From: Azolla pinnata
Lineage: Eukaryota; Streptophyta; Polypodiopsida; Salviniales; Salviniaceae
Reading direction: 5' to 3'
Assembly: GCA_037176905.1 (NCBI GenBank)
Contig: JBBBWG010000704.1
Location: 5,719-37,072, forward strand
Length of the DNA: 31,354 bases
Shown one piece after another: positions 10,965 to 20,052 of this stretch. The stretch's first letter is position 1. Each line of letters starts with the position of its first letter. The notes beneath the pieces are model-generated. The model was not told the DNA's origin. It saw only the letters and a list, made by a program, of their open reading frames with translations, and ran no database searches. Both the position numbers and the translations under genes were made by a program.

Positions 10965-10970
10965 TTTATT
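10965..10970 (-). terminator. Candidate AATAAA polyadenylation signal of the kinase gene
   Basis: TTTATT on the plus strand reads AATAAA on the minus strand, about 340 bases past the kinase stop codon. This is a plausible distance, but plant signals are loose and this hexamer is common by chance. Confidence 0.25.
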
Positions 10971-11309
10971 AAGCTGCCCAAAATAAGAAGGCCTTCCTCT
11001 GTCGAAAGACTAAAATATATATATAGAGCGCCTCCCAGGATGAACTCCCCCCCTCCAGAGGAAAACGGTAAAGATAGCCAGCCTCCATTAATCCCTCCAC
11101 ATGAAGCTGGCATTTTCTCAGCATTTCATGCAGTCTCGCTAAATGTAGACAAAAAAATTACAAAAATGGATCTCAGAATCCCCATGTGAAAACTACTTTT
11201 TAGTAGAACCACCCTTTGGGAAGGGAAAACAAGATCCAATATGGGGACTAATACAAGCTGTCACAGCTTTAGCATTCCAAAGACTTGAGGGGGTTCTCTG
11301 CAGAGGGCC

Positions 11310-14300
11310 CTATGATACTGTGCGCCCGAAACACACCGATGCCAAGTAAAGATTTTTTGACCACTTCTCCTGCAAAAGACATCAAATTATTAGAGAATAG
11401 AGAAATCTTTACCACTTTTCTACCTCATCTTCCTTTGAAGAAGCATCGACATACATACCAATATATATATATATATATACACGTATAGAATTATGTAGAC
11501 AGAAAAATAACATATACACGGACTACTGGGGGAAAAACATAAGTCAAACCTTGACATGTGAGCTTGGGAATGCGGAAGTGCGGAGGGTTTCTTGAGTCTC
11601 ATCCATCGGTTTTTTCTTGGGGACACTTAGAATGAAGGCTGCTTGGTCCCATGTCGCCGCAGTTGCAGTGATACGATAACCATTGTCCCATCTGCGATGA
11701 ATACCTTCACTAGGATATAGAAAATCCAATTCCACAACCTGGGATCCAAAGCACAAGTATAATATAGATTCAGAACTTCACAGTTGTATCCACAAAGCAA
11801 TGAAATATATGAACACCAGATTGAGAAAACCCCACTTGGTCACTGAACCCTGCATTCCTCGACATGACCACACCCCAACGGCTTCCCGCAGTAGCCATAG
11901 ATGTTACATAGAATCCCTCCTTCCACTTCTTGTTGATCCATTTGAAAGGAAAAGAGTCACTAACTTTGTACGATTGTTGGGTGTATTGAGTTCCTGCAAA
12001 AACCAGAAAGGAACACAAAATATTAGAGTTCAACACATCTGACATATGGGCCTCTGACGTGTCAATTTTATGAAAGCTGGCAGTATGTTTCAATCCCAAA
12101 TTTTACCTTTTGACATGATCACCAATGAGCTCCCATTGTTGGCTCCAGCGATCGCACTTATATAGAAGTTCTTTTCCCATTGCTCCATTATCCATTCCTG
12201 TAGATCGTGCCAATCAGTGACAAATCAAGTTTCTCTCACTAGACTCATATAGCTCCGCATTCCACTAACTAGCCTCTCAAAGAATGATTTCACCAAATAA
12301 ACACCTTATGCAAGAAATAGGGCGAGAGCTCATGGACTTGTGCAGAAAAGCCAGTCCCAGCATCCATGATGAGTGCCCACAAATTACTAGATGATGCCAC
12401 ACTGCTGATGAATAAGCTATCCTCATTTCCTTTCTCAATGTGTTGTTGAAGCCGATTATCAGCAACATTATAATGATATCTGGTCCATGCACACGATGAA
12501 ACAAAACATCAGTACTGCTAAAAGCTAGAGAACAGATCCATGCCAGTAATATTCTAGCCTCCCAATTTTCAGAAGAAATAGTTCAAAAAAAGTGAGTTCT
12601 ATAATGAAATAGTGAGAATAAATATTTCCTTAAAAAAACCAAAAGTCCGTCCATAAATGGCAAGACAATTGTGTGTAAGTGAAAATATGGCTAAAGTATG
12701 AACTTCTTGCAGTTTGAAAAGTGAAGTTTTGAGAAGGAAGAAACATGAGGTATAAGTACAATTTGGCTGTTCCTACATTTCAACCTAGATATGAGAACCG
12801 TAATAAAAAGAATCAAAGATCCAAATTGTGAGAATATAACACCAGCCTTTATCATGGGTAACAAGTCAGGTTGCCATTCATTACCTTTGTTTCATAGGTT
12901 GACGTGCATTATACACACTAATCCATTGAGTGGCAGGCATCCCTAAACGGATCTTTTTCTTTGGTTGATCGTCTTCATCCTCTGGGGTTAATCGTGCGCG
13001 TTTCTGGCCAACCTGATGCATAAAAAGAAAGGAAATTTTAACATTTATCTATGCATTTCCAACGAAGGCAAAATTACGAGCTGCAAAGAAACCTTTAAAC
13101 CTTTTGAGCTCCGTCTGTATTGATTGGCCTCAAGGCTGGATTAGGTCCAATCACATCATCAAAAAGTGAAACAAGTTTTGCATAGTTGGGTTCTTCATCA
13201 AATTTCATGTTGACAACTGTCTCAAGAAAGTTCTTAAATGGTTGTGGGCAGAAACAACAGAGCATTTCTGGTGAAGTTGACATTTTTTTCTTACAAACTA
13301 GAAAGCTTTTATTATCACCCTGTTGAGAAACATAAAGAGCATAGATGTTAATTGTAATACATACTGCCCAACATCAGCGGAACAAAAGAACAGCTTCTCT
13401 CGATCACTCTAGGAAATGACCATAAACTTGTCTCAGACAACATAAGCAACGGGAGTCCCCAACAACGTTTTCTACAATGTACATGCAAAAATGTCACGAA
13501 AGAAAGTTTGCATGATAAACCTGATATCCTTGCCAAGGTAATCGGCCCCTTAATAGAAATATAAGTGTATATGCCAAAGATTCAAGGTCATCCCTGCGAC
13601 TGCCTACTCGACCCAAATGTGCGTGTACACTAGCATAGCGTACAGTTCCTCTGAGTTTTACATGAACAAGGGCACCCAAATAATGTCTTAGCATATAACA
13701 GAGTTAAATGAGTTTGAAGTAATTATAAACAAAAGTAAAACCTGAACACATCCGGCTTCTGATCGTATTCGACATGCTGTCCAGTAGCACTGTCTCTCCA
13801 CTTTGTTGCTGCAAATATAAAAAATATTAAATGAGCCTCAAATGCAAGTAGAAGAAAAAAGAAAAATGCTTTTCTTTTATGCTAACCTAATCCAAGGTCT
13901 ATCAGGAAAAGTTTCTTCTCATCCACTGATCCAGGGAGTCCAAGCAAGAAATTCTCCGGTTTAACATCACCATGTACATATCTAGAAACGCAGAAACCAA
14001 AACAGCAAAACATTAGTAGTTATCATTAGTAGTTATCATCAGACTGTTAACAGTGCTTTGGACACTAGAGAATACTGATGCAAGCAAAATGTCAAGAGCC
14101 AAAGAATGCGAGGATGGAAAATGGTGACTGCAGTCTGAGTGCATCCCATATCAGGGATTCCCTCCACTGGAGTGGTATATTCAGACGAGTAAGCAATATC
14201 TCCTCCACTGAGATGGATGGGGATTTAAGATCTCGTCACCATACCCAATATCCCTTGCAATGGGGTACAACTACCGAAAGATATAAAAACAAAAAAACTT

Positions 14301-16515
14301 TACTCCCAAGTTATGCCAAAAATAGTTCTCTCTGCATGGATCCCATGGTTTCAACTATCTACTTATTCTAGAAAAGTGATGCAGGAGTTACATCTGCAAA
14401 CTGCAGTTGAACTTCACATTTAACATAACACTTACCCTCTACTATGCAGTTTCTCCAAGATAGATAATGCTTCCACTGCTATGCACGCAACCATCTCTGT
14501 CGACATCCTGTGGATCCAAGTACAAATGCATAACACAGTCAAACCCATTAAAAAAAAATCTTCAATAAAATGTGTAGGTGTCATTGATTTTACGTTTGCC
14601 CAGTAGAGTTCCATATATCCCATAAACTTGGCCCAAGTATGTCCATTACCTGTCAAAAATGTCACAGATAACACTCCCGCTTGTGATCGGAAAACTAATT
14701 TAGTGCTCTTAGAACTACCATCAAATGCATCAGACTTACCATCACATAATAATCACCTTGTCGACCTTTGTAATGTACTCGTGGAACACCATGACTACCA
14801 CCTAACGCACTGCATAAGAATCACAATTACTACATAAACATTCTGGTTTTTCTCTTAATGTTCAATGGCCTTTTGGGATAGAAAACTTACCTATACACTT
14901 GCCATTCATAGGGAGGTCCGAGGTTGCAACCTTTACTATTTCGATGTTCAAACTTTAAAGCCACCTATTCAAATCCACTCATTTTTTAAGCTAAAAATTG
15001 TATGAACGAAGTAATCCTTGATTAGCAAAGACATCCATTCCCCTCAGTAAACTGCTGATTTTTACACAAAATATAACATTTATATTGCAAATAGACCGAC
15101 ATTACCTCGACAGCCTGTGGCCCTGTTCTCTCAGTTCCACCAGACACCCTTCGCCCTAAGAACACTTGCCCAAATCCTCCTTTTCCAAGTTTCCTATCTA
15201 ATTTATAGACAGGAGAAGTTCCTACTTGGACCTGTTGGAAATGTTATTTGAAGATATACACGTTTCAGGATGCATGTAGCAAGGACAAAATAATCAATCC
15301 AAAATATGAAATCGGAACCAAACCTTAAAATACAAATCAAGACAGTCTACCGGGATGCATATCGAGATATTATGAAAAAAATTAATAGTTTGAGAATATC
15401 TATGGTTACAGTTGGATGAAATTTAAGCTATACGCTTGATGACAATATTAATGAGGCTGAGACATTGGGATTTATTTAGCCTGACCATACAATTGGATGA
15501 AAATTAAGCTATATCGTAGTGCATTCGATGATGATGATGATATTGATGAGGCTAGGAGATATGGAATTATTTTTCCTGGGGATAACAGAAAGAGATAAAA
15601 AGGACTTACCCTCTCTGGGAGGGGAGCTGCACTTTGTTCCTCGTCACCGGCTCCAGCCACCGCAGCAACTGCCTTATCAGCGCTCCGCCCAGCACTAGCT
15701 TCTTCCATTTCCTTCTTCTTGTCGGCAGCAATTTGATGCTTCGCGGCGGGAGGTGGCGGAGGCTCTTGGGTGTCGATCTTCGGAGTGTCTTCGCCTCGAA
15801 CTTGGACCTGACCTTGGACCTGAGCTTGACCTTGCTCTTGGGCTTGGCCCTGTCCTTGTGGGACTCGACCGGGGGCTTCGCTCGGGACCTGGGCCGGCGC
15901 TTCTTCGGGAACGGGTGTACCGGGCGTGGGCTTGTTCCTGGCTTTACCTCTGGTGATCCTGGGCGTGAAAGTGGCGGGCAGGGCTTTCTTCTCTTTGGAG
16001 GAAGTATCTGCAGCCTTTAAGGGAGAGGGAAGCTTCTGGAAGAGGGCAGTGCGAACGCCTGGAGGAGGAGTGGCAGCAGCAGCAGTAGTAGTAGTAGTAG
16101 CAGCTGCAGCTCTAGTTCTCAGAGGCTTGCTCAAGCAATGGGGAGAAGGCGTATCGGCTTGCTTGCTCGCAGCTGCCGCAGCTGCAGCAGCTCGGGTGCG
16201 GGTACAAGGGGGGCGATCCCGAAGGCCCAGCCGAGTGCGCTGATGCGCCGGCGAGGGCTGAGCTGGCGATCCCGAGCACTTGCCCCGCGAGGCGCTGCAA
16301 TGTTGCTGCTTGCGGATCGATTTCTGGAGCGGGCCCGCCTTCTTCTTCTTCTTCCCCTTCCTCTTCGTCTTCTTCTCCGTCGCCTCCGCTGCTTGCTGCT
16401 GCTGGGCTTGCGTTCTCGGCTTCTTCTGCGCCGGTGGGCACTCTTCTTCGGTCAACGGATGGAGGGTGAGGGCCTCGTCGTGCGGAGAACGGCGCCCACT
16501 GCGCAGCTCCGGCAT
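11310..16515 (-). CDS. MUT9-like / photoregulatory casein-kinase-1-type nuclear protein kinase
   Basis: Exons, 5' to 3': 16515-15610, 15231-15106, 14964-14891, 14809-14740, 14649-14594, 14507-14436, 13981-13887, 13808-13742, 13650-13521, 13319-13101, 13012-12885, 12479-12305, 12197-12107, 11993-11836, 11738-11550, 11369-11310. The sum is 2616 nt, 871 aa. It begins MPELRSG, the family's characteristic start, and ends FGRTVS. Seen: Gly loop LGKGGFGQV (317-325), VALK lysine (K348), catalytic HGDVKPEN (438-445, HGD in place of HRD), DLG (463-465), [14 protein letters not shown] and [30 protein letters not shown] CK1 signatures, then the plant-specific C-terminal domain (about 640-871) with [17 protein letters not shown]. 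Family knowledge: Arabidopsis MLK/PPK kinases are nuclear, phosphorylate histones H3/H2A and light/circadian regulators. The first 302 residues, all in GC-rich exon 1, are low-complexity (Lys-rich NLS-like cluster about 47-62, Ala/Thr runs, Gln-Gly repeat) and longer than I recall for Arabidopsis. The gene is divergent from the WDR6-type gene. The (TA)n at 11461-11479 lies in its last intron. Confidence 0.95.
11461..11479. repeat. (AT)n microsatellite in the last kinase intron
   Basis: About nine AT units within the intron 11370-11549, next to the terminal 20-codon exon. Confidence 0.85.
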
Positions 16516-16518
16516 CCT

Positions 16519-16545
16519 TCACCCATGCACTCCCGCCGCCCTCAT
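16519..16545 (-). promoter_or_regulatory. Short upstream ORF ahead of the kinase start
   Basis: On the minus strand an ATG at 16543-16545 opens an eight-codon frame ending in TGA at 16519-16521, three bases before the kinase ATG (16513-16515). A second, overlapping upstream ATG lies within it in another frame. If the leader includes this stretch, these could damp translation of the kinase. Transcript evidence is absent. Confidence 0.4.
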
Positions 16546-16639
16546 ACCGGGCTTTTTCCACGCCACCGCCGCTGCGCAGAGATCGCAAGCAACCCCTAAG
16601 CCCAAAATCCCCCTCCGAAAATTTGCTTGGTATCGATTA

Positions 16640-17760
16640 AAACCTCTTAAGTCTGGAGCTTCGCAATGAAGCGTTGTAAACATTCGGTTCCAAATGCTGC
16701 CCTAACCCTAAAAAAAATCTCTGAATTTGGTTTTGCCAAACTGCTCAACCCTAGAGCTTTGCAGCGAAGCGTAAGACTCGGTTCCGATGCCCACAACCCT
16801 AACCCTAAATCTCTGAATTTGTTTTTGCCAAACCGCTTAACTCTAGAGCTTTGCGATGAAGCGTTATAAACGCTCATTTCCAAATGCAGTCCTAACCCTA
16901 AAAATCTCTGAATTTGGTTTTGCCACACCACTCAACCCTAGAGCTTTGCAGTGAAGCGTAAGACTCGGTTCCGATGCCCACAACCCTAACCCTGAATCTC
17001 TGAATTTGTTTTTGCCAAACCGCTTAACTCTAGAGCTTTGCAATGAAGCGTTATAAACACTCGGTTCCAAATGCAGCCCTAACCCTAAAAATCTCTGAAT
17101 TTGGTTTTGCCAAACCGCTCAACCCTAGAGCTTTGCAGTAAAGCATAAGACTCGGTCCCGATGCCCACAACCCTAACCCTGAATCTCTGAATTCGTTTTT
17201 GCCAAACCGCTGAACTCTAGAGTTTTGCAATGAAGCATAAGACTCGGTTCCAATGCCCACACCCTAACCCCCTAAATCTCCCTGTATTTGTTTGGTAAAA
17301 CCTCTAATCCTAGAGCCTTGCAGTGAAGCATAAGACTCGGTTCCGATCCACACAACCCTAACCCTAAATCTCTGAATTTGTTCTGCAAACCTCTTAACCA
17401 TAGAGCTTTGCAATGACGCATAAGACTCGGCTCCAATGCCCACACCCTAACCCCCTAAATCTCCCTGTATTTATTTGGTAATACCTCTAACCATAGAGCT
17501 TGGCAATGAAGCATAAGTCTCGGTTCCAATGCCCACAACCCTAACCCTAAATCTCTCTGTATTTGATCAGTAGAACCTCTAACCACAGAGCTTTGCAGTG
17601 ACGCATAAGACTCGGCTCCAATGCCCGCGGCCCTAACCCTAAATCTCTGGATTCTGTTTTGCAAACCTCTTAACCCTAGGGCTTTGCAGAGAAACAAAAA
17701 GACTCGGTTCTTTTCCAATGCCCACAACCCTAACCCTAAACGCCAGAGATGTCTTCCTTG
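16640..17760. repeat. Twelve-copy 93-bp tandem repeat carrying telomere-like/telobox motifs
   Basis: A conserved GAGCTTTGCA-type anchor recurs at 16656, 16754, 16846, 16941, 17033, 17128, 17220, 17313, 17403, 17496, 17588 and 17679, spaced 90-98 bp apart. Almost every unit contains CCCTAACCCTAAA or a close variant, followed by a CTCTGAATTTG-like segment. In the left half, two unit types alternate (one with CGGTTCCAAATGC, one with CGGTTCCGATGCCCAC), giving a dimeric period of about 185 bp. The right half is more uniform. The array lies roughly 125-1250 bases upstream of the kinase start codon, in the region shared with the divergent WDR6-type gene. Known: CCCTAAA is the plant telomere repeat and AAACCCTAA the promoter telobox bound by TRB-type Myb factors. 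Whether this array is bound is inference. Confidence 0.92.
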
Positions 17761-18341
17761 AAACTCTGCTCCTCGTCCCGACTCTTCTTCCCCACAGAAT
17801 CTCCACCCTCGCCCTAAAAAAAGCCCGTTCCTGCGCCAACCCTAGAACCGTTTCCCCCAAGCCAGAAGCATCGTTCCTCGCCGTACCCCTGAAATCCCCT
17901 CACCTCCTAACCCTATCCCATGGTTTTTTTTTTTCTGTTCTCGAAACACAACGACGGCATCCAGCAAAACGTTTTCCTCCATCAAAATCCTGTTGTGCGC
18001 GCGTGTGGTGCGCCCTCGCTGCAGAGTCTGAACGAAGAACCAGAGAGGAAGAACAAAAAAAGGGGGGGGGCGAAGATCCCTACCTGTGCAGATCAAATGG
18101 GGGGGGGGGAGGAGGGAGCTGAAAGGATGCAGGAACACGGAGAAGGGAGATCAGCGATGGGGAATGCGGGAGGCGGAGGTGGGGGGGCGAGGAGAAGAGG
18201 CCAGATCCTGAAATGGGTCGAGATCGGAAATCGAGGAGAGAGCGCAGAGAAGCTCCTGTGCCTGCAGCTTCTGCTTCCTTCTGCTTCTTCCTCCTCCTCC
18301 TCTGTTTTTCTTCTATCTCTTCAATCCTTCACAACAGCAAT

Positions 18342-18476
18342 GAGAAGAAGAAGAAGAAGAAGAAGAAGAAGAAGAAGAAAAAGAAGAACAAAACAAGAAG
18401 AAGAAGAAGAAGAACAACAACAACAATTTAACAAGAAGAAGAAGAAGAAGAAGAAGAAGAAAACAAGAAGAAGAAT
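18342..18476. repeat. (GAA)n / AAG-rich purine tract
   Basis: Nearly pure GAA repeats with an AAC interruption at about 18410-18430. All-purine on the plus strand. Confidence 0.9.
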
Positions 18477-18616
18477 GAGGAGCTGAACTCTGGGATTGAT
18501 CCCCACACTCTTGGTACAAACCTCTCTTCAGTTTTGCCCCGATTCCACGATCGAAACCCGCGTCCGAAATCGATCCCAGCGATCGAATCGAAGACTCTTC
18601 AACAGCCTATCTCATG

Positions 18617-18644
18617 GCGGGGGGGAGGGGGGGGGGGGGGGTGG
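18617..18644. repeat. Long interrupted G homopolymer
   Basis: Runs of 7 and 15 G separated by a single A, flanked by GGC and TGG. Strong guanine-quadruplex potential, and it lies just before the assembly gap. Confidence 0.9.
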
Positions 18645-18673
18645 TTCTCTCTCCAGATCTTCTGACCAATCTC

Positions 18674-18683
18674 NNNNNNNNNN
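18674..18683. other. Assembly gap (10 N)
   Basis: Ten N characters, 30 bases right of the G run. The true length of missing sequence is unknown. Confidence 1.
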
Positions 18684-19802
18684 CCCTTGGTCCCCGCGCC
18701 AGAGCTGCTGAGCAAGCTCTCATGTTTGCTCGTGCTTCTCCCTGATTCGACTGATTTGTGAATGCCCTCTCTGGGAATCGATCGATCTAGTAAGCTGCAG
18801 CGGCTTTGTTGGGGTCTCGATCCTGCTGCTTGCAACGAATCCCTCTTGTGTAGCGGCTATAGTCCTGCTTGGGATTTGAAGGTTCTGATAGGCCGCTTGA
18901 TGCTTGCCTCTTGGGGGAGATAGACCTTCCTTTTTAAGAACCGACGAGTTGCATCTGTTGTTCGGATGTGCCTTCACGAGCAACGGCATAATGCCATCTC
19001 CTGTAGGCTACGAGTCGCTTTTACTTGCCTGGTTCTTCTCGGCAACATTGTAAAAAAAAAAAAAGGGAAGAAGAATCATCTATTCTTAGAAGAAGAGACT
19101 AACTTTCAGTGCACAAATGCGGGATTCGATACCTTGTCGAGAACGATCGACAGCCCGACACTGCCCGATGTCAATCGAGAATGAGGTGTTTTTCGGATGT
19201 TTTCATCGCGTCCGTTTGCCAGGAGCCGTTTGTCGGTGCATGGAAGTACAGAAAATACAGCTTCTCGGGACAATGGAAGATCATGCCCAAGTCTGTTTTG
19301 ACCCCGATTTCCAGCGTCGTATTTATTGCTGATGATCTCAAAAGAGATTCGAGTCAGAAGCTCGAAGCAATATGATGGAATCTGCATCAATGAAGACGAG
19401 CCAGATCTTTCCGGCAGCTCTAAATCTCCTTTCGATCTTTCGGGTACGAACATGCGACTCGCCTCAGTCGACTCACCGACAGAAACAACGATACAGATTG
19501 GAATGTGTACAGAAGCCCTCGATCCAGGAAAAAGAAACAGGTCTACTAGAATGATACCGTCAATGTCAGATTGCTTCAGACGTATGATGACTATCGATCG
19601 ACCGAGTGCATGCAGGGGATGATGAAATGGAGCATTCAACTAACAATACAGATGAGCATTCAACTGACAATACAGATGAGCATAAGTAACTACCTTTTAG
19701 ATGAAGAGCTGGTTGAGAGAGATGATGGAGAGACTGAGGGGCATTTGGGGAAATAGCAGAAATTTGCAAGGGTATGTGGGAGGTTTGGAAAAAACCTTCC
19801 AT

Positions 19803-19858
19803 GAAGAAGAAGAAGAAGAAGAAGAAGAAGAAGAAGAAGGGGAAGAGGAAGAAGAGCA
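19803..19858. repeat. (GAA)n tract ahead of the WDR6-type start codon
   Basis: About 13 GAA units followed by GGAAGAGGAAGAAGAG, ending about 20 bases before the ATG at 19880. Probably in the 5' leader. Confidence 0.9.
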
Positions 19859-19879
19859 GGCAAGCAGGAGAAGCTGGAG

Positions 19880-20010
19880 ATGGAGATGGAGCTGGAACTC
19901 AAGAACCCATCTGTGCATATTCATAACGGTCCCTACAAGGGAGACATTTCTGCTCTTTGCATCCTCAAAGCTCCACGGAACCGTCCTTTCCCTCTCCTCT
20001 TAGCAGGTAT

Positions 20011-20052
<42 letters not shown>

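Larger units (their letters stand above)
10113..11309. other. Spacer between the convergent PPR and kinase genes
   Basis: AT-rich sequence without a gene. It holds the 3' ends of both neighbours and a degenerate tandem repeat at 10402-10840. The right part (about 10960-11309) is probably the kinase 3' UTR. Confidence 0.5.
17761..19879. other. Upstream region of the WDR6-type gene, purine-rich spacer
   Basis: No credible gene. It contains a further scatter of CCCTAA motifs (to about 17915), several plus-strand G runs (about 18061-18070, 18100-18109, 18180-18187), two GAA tracts, a long G run, and a 10-base gap. A minus-strand open frame of 177 codons at 19106-19639 has no recognisable domain and is not called. 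Confidence 0.5.

Noticed and set aside
14078..14371. Plus-strand ORF of 97 codons
   Set aside because: It lies wholly inside kinase intron 6 (13982-14435) and has no recognisable similarity.
16112..16588. Minus-strand ORF of 158 codons and several plus-strand ORFs over kinase exon 1
   Set aside because: They overlap the kinase N-terminus in other frames; the MPELRSG frame splices correctly into a complete conserved kinase, so these are shadows.
16647..17727. Series of minus-strand ORFs of 68-94 codons with similar sequence
   Set aside because: They are the same 93-bp repeat unit read through a frame without stops; the coding similarity reflects DNA repetition.
16640..17760. True chromosome end
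   Set aside because: Telomere-like motifs are embedded in a 93-bp unit, not continuous, and genes lie on both sides.
18313..18519. Poly-Ser/poly-Leu and poly-Arg/Lys ORFs
   Set aside because: Produced by the GAA/CTT microsatellite.
19106..19639. Minus-strand ORF of 177 codons
   Set aside because: No recognisable domain, several competing frames on the other strand, and no splice or neighbour support.
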